Assembly: GCF_020165495.1 (NCBI RefSeq)
Contig: NZ_JAIUIE010000002.1
Coordinates: forward strand, 1 to 64,000
From: Mesorhizobium sp. BR1-1-16
GTDB lineage: Bacteria > Pseudomonadota > Alphaproteobacteria > Rhizobiales > Kaistiaceae
Reading direction: 5' to 3'
DNA length: 64,000 bases
The position numbers and the translations under genes are program-made. Positions 15,272 to 24,926 of this stretch are shown here, one piece after another (within the stretch, counting starts at the first letter, position 1; every line of letters begins with the position of its first letter). Under the pieces are notes generated by a model. The model searched no databases and was not told the origin of the DNA. It saw only the letters and a list, made by a program, of their open reading frames with translations.

Positions 15272-15652
15272 ATGTCGCGAGTGAAGCGGGGCGTAACCGC
15301 CCATGCCAAGCACAAGAAGGTTCTGAAGCGGGCCAAAGGCTTTTACGGCCGCCGCAAGAACACCATCCGTACGGCCAAGGCAGCCGTCGACAAGGCGGCG
15401 CAGTATGCGTTCCGCGATCGCAAGGCCAAGAAGCGCAGCTTCCGCGGCCTGTGGATCCAGCGCATCAACGCCGCCGTGCGTGAAGTGACCGAAGGGCTGA
15501 CCTATAGCCGCTTCATCGACGGTCTCTCCAAGTCCGGCATCGAAGTGGACCGCAAGGTCCTGGCCGAACTCGCGATCAGCGAGCCGGCTGCCTTCAAGGC
15601 GCTGGTCGAGAAGGCCGAAGGTGCTCTGGCCGACGTCGCCAAGGCGGCCTGA
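15272..15652 (+). CDS. rplT: 50S ribosomal protein L20
   Basis: 126-residue ribosomal protein needed for early 50S assembly and known in several bacteria to repress its own operon by binding the mRNA leader. It starts [19 protein letters not shown] and contains [14 protein letters not shown] and [14 protein letters not shown]. It is slightly longer than E. coli L20 because of an Ala-rich tail. It lies 24 bp after rpmI. Confidence 0.97.
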   Translation: MSRVKRGVTAHAKHKKVLKRAKGFYGRRKNTIRTAKAAVDKAAQYAFRDRKAKKRSFRGLWIQRINAAVREVTEGLTYSRFIDGLSKSGIEVDRKVLAELAISEPAAFKALVEKAEGALADVAKAA

Positions 15653-15676
15653 TCCGGCCTGGATCGCGCGGAGGAT

Positions 15677-15703
15677 TCCGGTAGGGCCATAAGCCCCGCC
15701 GGA
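15677..15703 (+). terminator. Imperfect hairpin between rplT and pheS
   Basis: TCCGG (15677-15681) and CCGGA (15699-15703) enclose a wobble, one mismatch and a GGGC/GCCC stem with loop CATAA. No T-tract follows, so at most a weak attenuator or processing site. No Phe-rich leader peptide was seen. Confidence 0.3.
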
Positions 15704-15813
15704 CCCAACAGATTTCCTGACAAGGCCAGGCTGGCGCGCCTCATGCGTGCGGCCTGGCGCCTCTTCAGTGGTTGACGCGGCGCGGCATGGCCGCTGCCTC
15801 GGCGAGGAATGAT

Positions 15814-16896
15814 ATGGCCGATCTCGACGCGCTCGAAGCCGAACTCCGCGATGCAATTGCTGCGGCCTCGGATGAGGGAGCGCTCGAAGCGGTCCGTATT
15901 GCTGCGCTCGGCAAGAAGGGCTCCGTCTCCGAGCAGCTGAAATGCCTCGGCTCGATGTCGCCCGAGGAGCGCAAGACCGCCGGCCCTGCGCTGAACGGCC
16001 TCCGCGACCGGATCGCCGAAGCGCTCGCCGCCCGCAAGGAAATCCTGAAGGCCGAGGGCATCGCCCTGCGGCTGAAGGCTGAGGCGGTCGACATCACGCT
16101 GCCGGTGCGCGCCGGCGGTCTCGAAAGCGGCCGCATTCATCCGGTCAGCCAGGTGATCGACGAAATCACCGCCATCTTCGGCGATCTCGGCTTCGCCGTC
16201 GCGGAAGGGCCGGATGTCGAAACCGATCATTACAATTTCACGGCGCTGAACTTCCCGGTCGGCCATCCGGCGCGGGAAATGCACGACACGTTCTTCTTCA
16301 ATCCGGACGAGAATGGCGAGCGGCTGCTGCTGCGCACCCATACCTCGCCGGTGCAGATGCGGACAATGGAGCGCCAGGCGCCGCCGATCCGCATCATTGC
16401 GCCCGGTCGCACCTATCGCATGGATAGCGACCAGACCCACACGCCGATGTTCCACCAGGTCGAAGGCCTCGTCATCGATCGCACCAGCCATATCGGTCAC
16501 CTGAAGTGGCTGCTGGAGGCCTTCTGCCGCGCCTACTTCGAGGTCGACAAGGTCGAGATGCGCCTGCGCCCGTCCTTCTTCCCCTTCACCGAGCCGTCGA
16601 TGGAGGTGGATATCCGCTGCCGTCGCGTCGGCAATGAAGTGCGCATCGGCGAGGGAGACGACTGGCTGGAGATTCTCGGCTGCGGGATGGTTCATCCGAA
16701 CGTCATCCGCTTCGCCGGTCTCGATCCGGACGTCTATCAGGGCTTTGCCTTCGGCATGGGCATCGACCGCATCGCCATGCTGAAATATGGCATGCCGGAC
16801 CTCCGCGCCTTCTTCGACGCCGATATCCGCTGGCTCAGCCATTACGGCTTCCGCCCCCTCGACATCCCGACCTTGGTCGGCGGTCTCAGCGCCTGA
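15814..16896 (+). CDS. pheS: Phenylalanyl-tRNA synthetase alpha subunit
   Basis: 360-residue catalytic subunit of the alpha2-beta2 synthetase charging tRNA-Phe. The N-terminal coiled coil (residues 1-90) is followed by a class II core: motif 2 region [12 protein letters not shown] and [26 protein letters not shown], and motif 3 [17 protein letters not shown] at 15814 ([11 protein letters not shown]) has GAGGAA at 15803-15808 and matches the family. An upstream in-frame ATG at 15772 adds 14 residues of no homology. pheT follows after 10 bp. Confidence 0.97.
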   Translation: MADLDALEAELRDAIAAASDEGALEAVRIAALGKKGSVSEQLKCLGSMSPEERKTAGPALNGLRDRIAEALAARKEILKAEGIALRLKAEAVDITLPVRAGGLESGRIHPVSQVIDEITAIFGDLGFAVAEGPDVETDHYNFTALNFPVGHPAREMHDTFFFNPDENGERLLLRTHTSPVQMRTMERQAPPIRIIAPGRTYRMDSDQTHTPMFHQVEGLVIDRTSHIGHLKWLLEAFCRAYFEVDKVEMRLRPSFFPFTEPSMEVDIRCRRVGNEVRIGEGDDWLEILGCGMVHPNVIRFAGLDPDVYQGFAFGMGIDRIAMLKYGMPDLRAFFDADIRWLSHYGFRPLDIPTLVGGLSA

Positions 16897-16906
16897 GGAA
16901 CCAGCC

Positions 16907-19324
16907 ATGAAGTTCACGCTGTCCTGGCTGAAGGAACATCTGGCGACCGATGCCTCGCTTGAGGCTGTCGGCGAAGCACTGACGCGCGTCGGCCTCGAGG
17001 TTGAGGAGATCGAGGACAAGGCGAAGGCGCTCGGCGCCTTCACCATCGCCAGCGTCGTCTCTGCCGAGCCGCATCCGAATGCCGATCGGCTGCGCGTCTG
17101 CATGGTCGATACGGGCTCGGGCGCGCTTGTGCAGGTCGTGTGCGGCGCGCCGAACGCTCGCGCCGGCATCAAGAGCGTGTTCTCGCCGCCCGGAACCTAT
17201 ATTCCCGGCAAGGACATCACGCTTTCGATCGGCACGATCCGCGGCGTCGAGAGCCACGGCATGCTGTGCTCCGCCGCCGAGCTCGAACTGTCGGATGATC
17301 ATGATGGCATCATCGAGCTGCCCGAAGATGCGCCGGTTGGTGTCCCCTATGCGACTTGGGCGGGGCTTGGCGACCCGGTCATCGATATCGCGATCACCCC
17401 CAATCGTTCGGATTGCCTCGGCGTTCATGGCGTGGCGCGGGATCTCGCCGCCGCCGGCCTCGGGGCGCTTCAGGATGACGCGGTTGCGCCGGTCGCCGGC
17501 AATGGCCCGTGCCCGGTTGCCGTCCGCTTCGACTTCGGTGATCAGCCTGCGCTGTCACCGGCCTTCGGCCTGCGCCTCATTCGCGGCGTCCGGAACGGCC
17601 CGTCGCCGGACTGGATGCAGGCGAAGCTGCGCGCCATTGGCCTTCGGCCGATCAACGCGCTGGTCGATATCACCAATTTCCTGACCTATGACCGCAACCG
17701 TCCGCTGCACGTCTTCGATGCGGCCAAGGTTGCGGGCGACCTTGTCGTGCGCCGGGCGCGGTCAGGCGAGAGCATCGTGGCGCTTGACGGCAAGACCTAT
17801 GCCCTCGACGAGACCATGTGCGTCATTGCCGACGACAATGGCGTCGAGTCGATTGCCGGCATCATGGGCGGCGAGGCCTCCGGCTGTTCGGCGGATACGG
17901 TCGACGTGCTGGTCGAATCGGCGCTGTGGGAGCCGCTGGCTATCGCGCAGGCGGGTCGCAAGCTCGGCATCAATTCCGATGCGCGCTATCGCTTCGAGCG
18001 CGGCGTCGATCCTGCTTTCATGCTGCCGGGCCTCGATCTTGCAACGCAGCTGATCGTCGACATCTGCGGCGGCGTGCCGAGCGAGGTGGTGGTTGCCGGC
18101 ATCGTGCCCGAGCCGCGTCTCGTGGTCGCGTTCCCGGCTTCCGAGGTGAAGCGCCTCGCCGGCATCGAGCCGACGCTGGGCGAAATCCGTGCCGTGCTCA
18201 CCGCGCTCGGCTTCAGCGTTTCCGGCGACGGCCCGCAATTCACGGTCGGCGTGCCGTCCTGGCGGCCCGATATCGACGGCAAGGCCGATCTCGTCGAGGA
18301 AGTCATCCGCATTCTCGGCATCGATCGCATCCCGTCGACACCGCTGCCGAAATCCGACGATGTGACGCGTCCGGTATTGACGCTGATCCAGACACGGACC
18401 CGCCGTGCCAAGCGCGCGCTCGCAGCGCGCGGCCTTGTCGAGGCGGTGACCTGGTCCTTTGTCGCGAAGCCGGTCGCGACCGGCTTTGGTGGCGGCGCAC
18501 CGGAGCTGACACTCGCCAACCCGATCTCGTCCGACATGTCCGACATGCGGCCGAGCCTCCTGCCGGGCCTGATCCTCGCGGCGCAGCGCAATGCCGATCG
18601 CGGCAGCAGCGACATTGCCTTGTTCGAGGTCGGCCAGATCTTCAAGGGAACCCGCCCCGACGACCAGAAGATTGCCGCGACTGGCGTCAGGCGCGGCACC
18701 GCGACGGTTGGCGGCACCGGCCGCCACTGGCAGGGGGCGGCCAAGGCGGTCTCGGTCTATGACGCGAAGGCCGATGCGCTCGCGGTGCTGGAAGCGCTCG
18801 GCGCGCAGGTCGACAAGTTCCAGATCGTTCCGGGCGCGCCGTCCTGGTTCCACCCGGGTCGATCGGGCACCATCCAGCTTGGCCCTCAAACGGTCATTGG
18901 CTGGTTTGGCGAGTTCCATCCCTCGACCCTTGAGTCCCTTGACGTCGCCGGGCCGCTGGCCGGTTTCGAGCTGATCCTTGATCAATTGCCGACGCCGCGC
19001 GCGCGGCCGACGCGGACGAAGCCGCCGCTGGATGCGCAGCCGTTCCAGCCGGTGAAGCGCGACTTCGCCTTCGTCGTCGATCGTGCCGTCGAGGCGGCGC
19101 GCATCCTCAAGGCAGCGCTCGCCGCCGACAAGGCATTGATCGCCGGCGCGACTTTGTTCGATGTTTTCGAGGGCGCGGCGATCGGCGCCGACAAGAAATC
19201 CGTGGCGATCGAAGTGACGCTTCGTCCGACCGATCACACGCTGACCGACCAGGAGATCGAGGCCGTGTCGACCCGTGTCGTCGCGCAGGTTTCGAAAGCA
19301 ACAGGTGCCGTCTTGCGTACCTGA
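16907..19324 (+). CDS. pheT: Phenylalanyl-tRNA synthetase beta subunit
   Basis: 805-residue beta subunit that binds tRNA-Phe and edits mischarged tyrosine. The domains in order are an N-terminal [12 protein letters not shown] start, an EMAP-like tRNA-binding domain (residues 40-150, [14 protein letters not shown]), the B3/B4 editing domain, B5 domain (residues 400-475), a pseudo-catalytic core, and an FDX-ACB anticodon domain at the C-terminus ([12 protein letters not shown] to the end). ATG 16907 is preceded by GAGGAA. An extension upstream would overlap pheS and is excluded. Confidence 0.97.
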   Translation: MKFTLSWLKEHLATDASLEAVGEALTRVGLEVEEIEDKAKALGAFTIASVVSAEPHPNADRLRVCMVDTGSGALVQVVCGAPNARAGIKSVFSPPGTYIPGKDITLSIGTIRGVESHGMLCSAAELELSDDHDGIIELPEDAPVGVPYATWAGLGDPVIDIAITPNRSDCLGVHGVARDLAAAGLGALQDDAVAPVAGNGPCPVAVRFDFGDQPALSPAFGLRLIRGVRNGPSPDWMQAKLRAIGLRPINALVDITNFLTYDRNRPLHVFDAAKVAGDLVVRRARSGESIVALDGKTYALDETMCVIADDNGVESIAGIMGGEASGCSADTVDVLVESALWEPLAIAQAGRKLGINSDARYRFERGVDPAFMLPGLDLATQLIVDICGGVPSEVVVAGIVPEPRLVVAFPASEVKRLAGIEPTLGEIRAVLTALGFSVSGDGPQFTVGVPSWRPDIDGKADLVEEVIRILGIDRIPSTPLPKSDDVTRPVLTLIQTRTRRAKRALAARGLVEAVTWSFVAKPVATGFGGGAPELTLANPISSDMSDMRPSLLPGLILAAQRNADRGSSDIALFEVGQIFKGTRPDDQKIAATGVRRGTATVGGTGRHWQGAAKAVSVYDAKADALAVLEALGAQVDKFQIVPGAPSWFHPGRSGTIQLGPQTVIGWFGEFHPSTLESLDVAGPLAGFELILDQLPTPRARPTRTKPPLDAQPFQPVKRDFAFVVDRAVEAARILKAALAADKALIAGATLFDVFEGAAIGADKKSVAIEVTLRPTDHTLTDQEIEAVSTRVVAQVSKATGAVLRT

Positions 19325-19436
19325 CGACTGCAGGATCATGGCGTGGTCCGAGCGGGTGGAATGGACCGGCCACGCCATGGCACATTGCTTGTATGAAGCC
19401 ACGGTGGGTGAGTACAGGTGGAAGTCGAGACGCCAA

Positions 19437-19985
19437 ATGCCGCGCTACGAGATCCACGGCCACGCGATCGTTTCGGACGACGACTGCATAGCAGGGTCGG
19501 ATGGTGCCATGCCGCTCGAACTGAGGAACGACGCCGATTGGCAGCGTTTCCAGGCGGAGCTCGACCGTGCGGTTCTGCAGGTCGTGGGGCGCATCAGCCA
19601 CAAGACATTTCCCAATCGCGCCGGGCGACGGCGGATGGTGGTTTCCTCCCAGGTCGACGGGGTCGAGCTTCGGGACGATGTGTGGTGGTGGAACCCCGGT
19701 GAGGCGTCGCTCGGCGAGGCTCTCAAGAAGGCGGCTCCGGACGGCGGGTTGATCGCTGTTCCGGGCGGCCGGCGGGTCAACGATCTCTTTCTCAGCCTCG
19801 GCTTCGACGCCTTCCATCTCGTTCGCCACGCCGGCGTGCGCATTCCAGGCGGCGTCCCGGTCTTTTCGCGTGCCTGGGCCGCCGGTTCGGCCGAGCGGCT
19901 CTTGGCGAGCCATGGCCTGCATCCAACGGAGCCGGTGGTCCTCGACCCGGACGCGCAGGTCTCCGTCACCGTCTGGGTGCGGTGA
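19437..19985 (+). CDS. Dihydrofolate-reductase-fold protein, function unknown
   Basis: 182 residues. GRISHKTFPNRAGRRRMVVSS (residues 50-70), WWWNPGEASLGEALKKA, LIAVPGGRRVNDLFLSLG and HLVRHAGVRIPGGVPVFS follow the block pattern of DHFR/RibD-C enzymes (a Rossmann-like NADPH loop and GG motif). The usual N-terminal folate-pocket residues are not clearly present, so true DHFR activity is doubtful. An upstream in-frame ATG at 19338 overlaps nothing but lacks homology. The stop touches a GTG of the following GNAT frame, indicating one operon. Confidence 0.6.
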   Translation: MPRYEIHGHAIVSDDDCIAGSDGAMPLELRNDADWQRFQAELDRAVLQVVGRISHKTFPNRAGRRRMVVSSQVDGVELRDDVWWWNPGEASLGEALKKAAPDGGLIAVPGGRRVNDLFLSLGFDAFHLVRHAGVRIPGGVPVFSRAWAAGSAERLLASHGLHPTEPVVLDPDAQVSVTVWVR

Positions 19986-20008
19986 GGATTCCAACCGGCC
20001 GGGAAGCG

Positions 20009-20821
20009 ATGACCGACGCGCCGAGGCTCTGGACCCCGCTGCAGCGATTGACGCAGAAGCGGATCGCGGCCAATGCCGACATGATCGCCGCAGCGCCGGA
20101 CCTCGCGACGGATATCCGCTACCTCTATCTCTTTCTGCAATCGCCGGCCGATTGCGCGCGCGCTGCCGATATCCTCCGCAGGTTCGGACGCGCGATGATC
20201 CATCTCCCCACGCTCGGCGCCGGGCGTTTGGTCGAGCAGCTCCGGTCGGATGGCTTCATCGTCAAGACGGGCCTGTCAGTGCTTTCCGGCGCGGCGAATG
20301 ATGTGCTGGCGCAGAGCGAAGCGCTTGCCGGGCGATCATCGCTGCCTGGCGGCATGACAGTCATCTCGGTGGCAGAGGGACTTTCGGACGAAGAGGCGGC
20401 GCGAATCCAGGCTATGCAGTTGATGGGCGGCCTGGTCCCGATGCCCGGGGAGGCGATCTCTGATCCGCGCGCCGGCGGCATCGTGCTCCGCGATTCCTCG
20501 GCTGAGATTATCGGCTTCGCATCGCAATTGCCGCTCGCGTCGGGCGGACAGCGGCAGGGACTTTATCTGGTCAATGGGGTGGTGATCGATCCGGCCTGGC
20601 GCGGGCGCGGCCTCGGCTCGTGGTTGACGGCAATGGCCATGACGCGCTCGCGCAACAGCGACGCTGCCACGTTCCTCTCGAGCGTCGATGTGGACAATGG
20701 TCCCTCGGTAGCCATGCAGCGCGGCTGCGGTCTTCGCTTGGTCGGGAGCCAGGCGTTTCTCTTTGCGCGGGTTTCCGAAGAAGATGAGGCGGCGCTGATC
20801 GCCACGGAGGCGATCGCCTGA
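20009..20821 (+). CDS. GNAT family N-acetyltransferase
   Basis: 270 residues. The C-terminal half (about 120-260) is a GNAT fold with the acetyl-CoA loop VVIDPAWRGRGLGSWLTAMAM (R/Q-x-x-G-x-G/A) and a CGLRLVGSQAFLFAR end strand. The N-terminal 110 residues are helical and unassigned. ATG 20009 is preceded by GGGAAG. Alternatively a GTG at 19982 overlapping the previous stop would add 9 residues. The acceptor is unknown. It is probably co-transcribed with the DHFR-like gene. Confidence 0.82.
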   Translation: MTDAPRLWTPLQRLTQKRIAANADMIAAAPDLATDIRYLYLFLQSPADCARAADILRRFGRAMIHLPTLGAGRLVEQLRSDGFIVKTGLSVLSGAANDVLAQSEALAGRSSLPGGMTVISVAEGLSDEEAARIQAMQLMGGLVPMPGEAISDPRAGGIVLRDSSAEIIGFASQLPLASGGQRQGLYLVNGVVIDPAWRGRGLGSWLTAMAMTRSRNSDAATFLSSVDVDNGPSVAMQRGCGLRLVGSQAFLFARVSEEDEAALIATEAIA

Positions 20822-20857
20822 CCAGCCGGAGCCTGCGCCCGGCTGGTCGATGCGGAC

Positions 20858-21109
20858 CTAATGCAAGCTGACGGCCTCGAGGTCGTTCTCGCGGGCATTC
20901 ATCACGACGGCCTCGCGGCTGTCGGAAACCATCAGCGGCGCTCCGGCGGCGTCGAGCAGGGCCCAGAAGGTCTGGCCGGGGGCGAGCTGCGGCGCGTCGG
21001 GAAAGAGCTGGCGGATCTGCTCCGAACGAACGGACTTCACAAACGCGATCTGGCCACTGCCGAGACCGGCGAAATTTTCGGGCGACATGACGATACGTGC
21101 TTCAGACAT
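20858..21109 (-). CDS. DUF1150 family protein
   Basis: 83-residue acidic protein, MSEARIVMSPENFAGLGSGQ, matching the short DUF1150 family known mainly in alphaproteobacteria. It lies 37 bp downstream of the Hsp20 gene in the same direction, the usual arrangement for this family, so it is likely part of the heat-shock transcript. The function is unknown and there is no membrane segment. Confidence 0.88.
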   Translation of the reverse strand: MSEARIVMSPENFAGLGSGQIAFVKSVRSEQIRQLFPDAPQLAPGQTFWALLDAAGAPLMVSDSREAVVMNARENDLEAVSLH

Positions 21110-21146
21110 GACATTGTCTCCTCATTACACGAGCGAGATTTCAGGA

Positions 21147-21575
21147 TCAGTCGCGGACCCCGATTTCGATCTTTCGGACGATCCGTTCGGGCGTCGGCCT
21201 CATGAGGTCGATGGCGAGCAGTCCATCCTTCAATTCGGCGGAGCTGATTTCGATGCCGTCGGCGAGAACGAAGGTCTTCTGGAACTGGCGCGCGGCAATG
21301 CCGCGATGAAGATAAATCCGCTCGCGTTCATCGACCTGCCGGCCGCGAATGACGAGTTGATTCTCCTCGACCGTCACCTCGAGCGAATCGCGGGAAAAGC
21401 CCGCCACCGCCAAGGTGATCCTGAGACATTCGTCCCGTGTGTCGGTCTTCGCGATCCGCTCGATATTGTAGGGCGGATATCCATCTCCCGAGGCTTTGGC
21501 GACCCGGTCGAGCGCTCGCTCGATCTCGTCGAAACCGAGCAGAAGCGGGCTCGAAAACGCTGAAACACGCGACAT
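21147..21575 (-). CDS. Small heat-shock protein, Hsp20 family
   Basis: 142-residue ATP-independent chaperone. The alpha-crystallin domain spans residues 30-135 (YNIERI, LRITLAVAGFSRDSLEV, LVIRGRQ, IYLHRGIAARQFQKTFVLAD). The N-terminus MSRVSAFSSPLLLGFDEIERAL is typical of rhizobial IbpA-like proteins. ATG 21575 was chosen over an upstream in-frame ATG at 21626 because family similarity starts there. A near-consensus sigma-32 promoter lies about 80 bp upstream, supporting heat induction, and DUF1150 follows. Confidence 0.93.
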   Translation of the reverse strand: MSRVSAFSSPLLLGFDEIERALDRVAKASGDGYPPYNIERIAKTDTRDECLRITLAVAGFSRDSLEVTVEENQLVIRGRQVDERERIYLHRGIAARQFQKTFVLADGIEISSAELKDGLLAIDLMRPTPERIVRKIEIGVRD

Positions 21576-21653
21576 CACAAAGTCCTTCCACCAAGCGACC
21601 TTGTATCCGGACCCTCCAAGAGGCATCCGTCGGGATGACTTCCCGCAAACGAA

Positions 21654-21682
21654 TATATGGGGGTGGCAGACACCCGTTCAAG
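21654..21682 (-). promoter_or_regulatory. Sigma-32 (RpoH) type heat-shock promoter for hsp20
   Basis: On the minus strand CTTGAA (21677-21682) is followed after 14 nt by CCCCATATA (21654-21662). This is close to the CTTGAA-N13/14-CCCCATnT consensus of RpoH promoters. The predicted transcript starts near 21647, about 72 nt before the hsp20 ATG. Confidence 0.75.
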
Positions 21683-21693
21683 CGGCTGCAAGA

Positions 21694-22722
21694 CTAGGGC
21701 GATTCCCATCGGCCGGAGCGCTCGGAGCGCATCAGAGCGTCGAGGACCGCCATGTTGGCGATGGCATCGTCGACGCCGAATGCCCAGGGTCCAGTGCCGG
21801 CGACCGCCCGCGAGAAGGCCTCGACCTGGAGCTGGTACTGGTCGACCGGCGGCAGCGAGATCGTCTCCAGCGGTTCGCCCGGGCCGCGCAGGTCGAGCCC
21901 GATCGCGCTCTCCACATCGGTCGGGGCAGAGAACGGCGTCGGCATCTCGATGCGGCCGAGCGTGCCGACGATGCTGACGCGCTGATGGCGGAAGCTCTGG
22001 GTCGAGAGCACGGCGGAGAACTGCCGTCCATCGCCGAAATCGGCGATGATCGTATCCGTCCGGTCGGTTGCCATGGCAGGGTCGCGGTCGATAAGCGCGA
22101 GCACACGCCGCGGCTCCGATCCGAAGATGAAGCGCGAGGAGGCCACTGCATAGCAGCCGATGTCGAGCATCGCGCCGCCGCCCGTCTCGGGCCGGTTGCG
22201 GATATTGGCCGGATCGACATTCAGGAACGAGAAGGATGTCTGAACCGATCGCACGGGGCCGATGCTGCCCTCGCCGATGATCCTGGCGACTGCATGCCAT
22301 TGCGGATGATGGCGGATCATGAAGGCCTCGGCGACGAGCAGCGGTCCAGCCGCGGCCTTGATCTCCAGCGCCTCTTCGCGGTTCATGCCGATCGGCTTCT
22401 CGACCAGCACATGCTTCCCGCCAGCAAGGGCTGCCAGTGTCGTTTCGCGATGGAGATGGTTGGGCAGCGCGTTGTAGATGGCGTCGATCTCGGGATCGTC
22501 GAAGAGCTCGGCATAGCTGCCATAGGCCTTGGCGATGCCAAACGGCTCGGCGAAGGTGCGCGCACTCTCGGTCGATCGCGAGGCCACCGCCGTCACGACG
22601 GCCGAGGGACTCTTCTGCAATGCCGGCACGACGCGCTGGCGCGCGATCCGCGCCGTGCTCAAGATTCCCCACCGGACGGGTTTCGGCGCCGCTGCGCCGG
22701 CAAGCTCCACCATGCTGATCAT
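21694..22722 (-). CDS. Gfo/Idh/MocA family oxidoreductase
   Basis: 342-residue NAD(P)-dependent dehydrogenase of sugar-type substrates. The N-terminal Rossmann fold (WGILSTARIARQRVVPALQ) is followed by YNALPNHLHRETTLAAL and the catalytic EKPIGMN. The C-terminal alpha/beta domain contains GGGAMLDIGCYAV, with the typical Asp-x-x-x-(Tyr) cluster. The start is either 22722 or the ATG three codons later. It is a single gene whose 3' end lies 12 bp from the hsp20 promoter. The substrate is unknown. Confidence 0.9.
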   Translation of the reverse strand: MISMVELAGAAAPKPVRWGILSTARIARQRVVPALQKSPSAVVTAVASRSTESARTFAEPFGIAKAYGSYAELFDDPEIDAIYNALPNHLHRETTLAALAGGKHVLVEKPIGMNREEALEIKAAAGPLLVAEAFMIRHHPQWHAVARIIGEGSIGPVRSVQTSFSFLNVDPANIRNRPETGGGAMLDIGCYAVASSRFIFGSEPRRVLALIDRDPAMATDRTDTIIADFGDGRQFSAVLSTQSFRHQRVSIVGTLGRIEMPTPFSAPTDVESAIGLDLRGPGEPLETISLPPVDQYQLQVEAFSRAVAGTGPWAFGVDDAIANMAVLDALMRSERSGRWESP

Positions 22723-22844
22723 CTCCCTGGCTTCCGGCGCCGCGCGCCTCTTTGCGTCATTGCAGAAAAGCCGCGCCTTCGATAGAGGGACGGGAACGAC
22801 GCCGCTGGCGCCAGCCCACGCTTTTTCTCGGGAAACGCTCTGCC

Positions 22845-23459
22845 ATGACGATCCGCCTCCATCGCGGCGACCTGCCGGATCTCTCGCGCTATCAGGGTTC
22901 GGTCGCGATCGACACCGAGACGCTCGGCCTCAATCCGCATCGCGACCGGCTGTGCGTCGTGCAGCTCTCGCCAGGCGACGGCAGCGCCGACGTTGTGCAG
23001 ATCGCCAAGGGCCAGACCGAGGCGCCGAACCTCGTGCGCCTGTTGGCGGACCCGGCGGTGACCAAGATTTTTCACTTCGCGCGTTTCGATGTTGCAGTCC
23101 TCGCCAGGACCTTCGGCGTCACAGTGTCGCCGGTGTTCTGCACCAAGATCGCCTCGCGTCTGACGCGCACCTATACAGATCGGCACGGCCTCAAGGATCT
23201 CGTCAAGGAACTCCTTGATGTCGACCTTTCCAAGCAGCAGCAAAGCTCGGACTGGGCGGCGGAAACGCTGTCAGACGCGCAGCTTGCCTACGCAGCCTCC
23301 GATGTGCTCCATTTGCATGCTGTGCGGGATATCCTTGAGAAGAAGCTCGCACGCGACGGGCGGTCTGATCTGGCGAAGGCGTGTTTTGGCTTCCTGCCGA
23401 CCCGCGCGGCGCTGGATCTCGCCGGCTGGGCGGAACAGGATATATTCTCGCATTCATGA
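22845..23459 (+). CDS. rnd: Ribonuclease D (3'-5' exonuclease domain)
   Basis: 204-residue DEDDy exonuclease acting on RNA 3' ends. The catalytic residues are D23 and E25 (AIDTETLGL), D82 (FARFDVAVL), Y149 and D153 (LAYAASDVLHL). It consists of the nuclease domain only and lacks the C-terminal HRDC domains of full-length RNase D, as is common for the short alphaproteobacterial paralogue. It lies upstream of the lpt genes in the same direction, its usual place in Rhizobiales. Confidence 0.92.
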   Translation: MTIRLHRGDLPDLSRYQGSVAIDTETLGLNPHRDRLCVVQLSPGDGSADVVQIAKGQTEAPNLVRLLADPAVTKIFHFARFDVAVLARTFGVTVSPVFCTKIASRLTRTYTDRHGLKDLVKELLDVDLSKQQQSSDWAAETLSDAQLAYAASDVLHLHAVRDILEKKLARDGRSDLAKACFGFLPTRAALDLAGWAEQDIFSHS

Positions 23460-23540
23460 AGCGGCCCGATCGGCCGCCGAGGCCGTCGCCAAAAGTCCAC
23501 AAAGGCGTGGATTTGATGCGCTCCTACCAATGGAGAGTGG

Positions 23541-24254
23541 ATGAGTTCGACGCCGGAGGCGAGCGGAGAGGATGGGGACTATGCCTGGTTCGATCAGACC
23601 CGGGCAGAGATCGACGCGCGTTACCGCGCGGCGCGCCGCCACAGTGCGCGCGTCCGCATCCTCAAGATCGTCCTGCCGCTCGTCAGCCTGCTCGCCATCG
23701 TCGCCTTCGTCGTCTACGTCTATGTCATGCCGAGCCTGCCGGTAAACTTCTCCGCCAGCTCGATCGACGTGTCGCATAACGCGATCGTGATGCAGGATCC
23801 CCACGTGTCCGGCTATCTGAGCGGTGGCCGTTCCTACGAGTTGAAGGCGGATCGCGCCGAACAGTCGTTGCAGAACACCAAGGTCGTGACATTGCAGAAT
23901 ATCGGCGCGACGATCGGCATGGGCCGCGACGACAGCGCCCTCATCAAGGCGGCATCAGGCACCTATTATTCAGATGCCGAGCGCATCGTGCTCGACAGGA
24001 AGATCACCTTCACGACGACGACCGGCATCGAGGGAGCGCTCGAATCCGCCGATATCGATCTGAAGGCAGGAACGATGAATTCCGACAAGCCGCTGGCGTT
24101 TCGTTCCGCGGGCAGCGAGATCAGGGCCAACGGCGTGCAGGTGCGCGATCGTGGACAGCGCATCTCCTTCCTGAATGGAGTAAAGGTAACCTATTCTATT
24201 CCTGCCGAATCGTCCCAGACCGGCCAACGCGCAGCTCCATCGGTGACCGAATGA
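23541..24254 (+). CDS. lptC: LPS export ABC transporter periplasmic protein LptC
   Basis: 237 residues: a short cytoplasmic N-terminus, a single membrane anchor (about residues 42-66, ILKIVLPLVSLLAIVAFVVYVYV) and a periplasmic beta-jellyroll domain (NFSASSIDVS, YELKADRAEQ, ESADIDLKAG). It bridges the inner-membrane LptB2FG complex and LptA during lipopolysaccharide transport. Its stop overlaps the start of lptA (ATGA at 24251-24254). GGAGAGTGG precedes the ATG. Confidence 0.92.
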   Translation: MSSTPEASGEDGDYAWFDQTRAEIDARYRAARRHSARVRILKIVLPLVSLLAIVAFVVYVYVMPSLPVNFSASSIDVSHNAIVMQDPHVSGYLSGGRSYELKADRAEQSLQNTKVVTLQNIGATIGMGRDDSALIKAASGTYYSDAERIVLDRKITFTTTTGIEGALESADIDLKAGTMNSDKPLAFRSAGSEIRANGVQVRDRGQRISFLNGVKVTYSIPAESSQTGQRAAPSVTE

Positions 24255-24877
24255 CATCTTCGACCATTCGCTTCTGCTTCGCCCTCGCTCTGGCGGCACC
24301 CCTGGTGCTCGGTGGCGTCGCCGCCCATGCCCAGACCACCGGCGAGATGTTCAAGGGCTTCCAGTCCGACGAGAAGGGGCCGGTGAATGTCGAGGCCGAT
24401 GCGCTCGACGTTCAGGAAAAGAACGGCCAGCGCGTGTCGACCTTCTCCGGCAACGTCACCGTGACGCGTGGCGACTCGGTGCTGAAGGCGGGCAAGATCG
24501 CGATCTACTCTTCGAATGACAAGGATGCGGCAGGCGCCAAGCCGGCAGCCGGCAGCGACGTCATGCCCGGCGCGGGGAGCTTCACGCGCATCGAAGCCAG
24601 CGGCAAGGTCTATGTGAACTCCGGCGATCAGACGGCGACCGGCGACAATGGCGTCGTCGACATGCTGGCGAAGAAGGTGACGCTCACCGGCAATGTCGTC
24701 CTGAGCCAGGGCCCGAACGTCATCACCGGAGACCGTCTCGTCTGGGACATGGAGACCGGCAAGGCTCGTGTCGACCAGAAGCCGGGCGGACGCATCCGCG
24801 GCGTGTTCACCCCAGGAGCCGGCGCACCGGGTGCCCCCGGCGCGGCCGCGCCGACGCCCCCGGCAAAAACCAATTGA
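24251..24877 (+). CDS. lptA: Lipopolysaccharide transport periplasmic protein LptA
   Basis: 208 residues. A signal peptide with cleavage near AHA/QTT (about residue 27) is followed by an OstA-like beta-jellyroll (VNVEADALDVQEKNG, FSGNVTVTRGDSVL, NGVVDMLAKKVTLTGNVVL, GDRLVWDMETG). LptA oligomers carry LPS across the periplasm. The C-terminus is a Gly/Ala/Pro-rich tail. Translationally coupled to lptC. Confidence 0.93.
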   Translation: MTSSTIRFCFALALAAPLVLGGVAAHAQTTGEMFKGFQSDEKGPVNVEADALDVQEKNGQRVSTFSGNVTVTRGDSVLKAGKIAIYSSNDKDAAGAKPAAGSDVMPGAGSFTRIEASGKVYVNSGDQTATGDNGVVDMLAKKVTLTGNVVLSQGPNVITGDRLVWDMETGKARVDQKPGGRIRGVFTPGAGAPGAPGAAAPTPPAKTN

Positions 24878-24926
24878 GTATCCGTCTCATGACAGCTGGT
24901 CGTAACCAGGCGGAGCGCCGCTGACC

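Noticed and set aside
15653-15813. Phe-rich leader peptide for pheST attenuation
   Set aside because: No short frame with clustered Phe codons and no terminator with T-tract was found, only an imperfect hairpin.
15502-17172. 556-codon open frame antisense to rplT-pheS-pheT
   Set aside because: Opposes essential, fully conserved genes.
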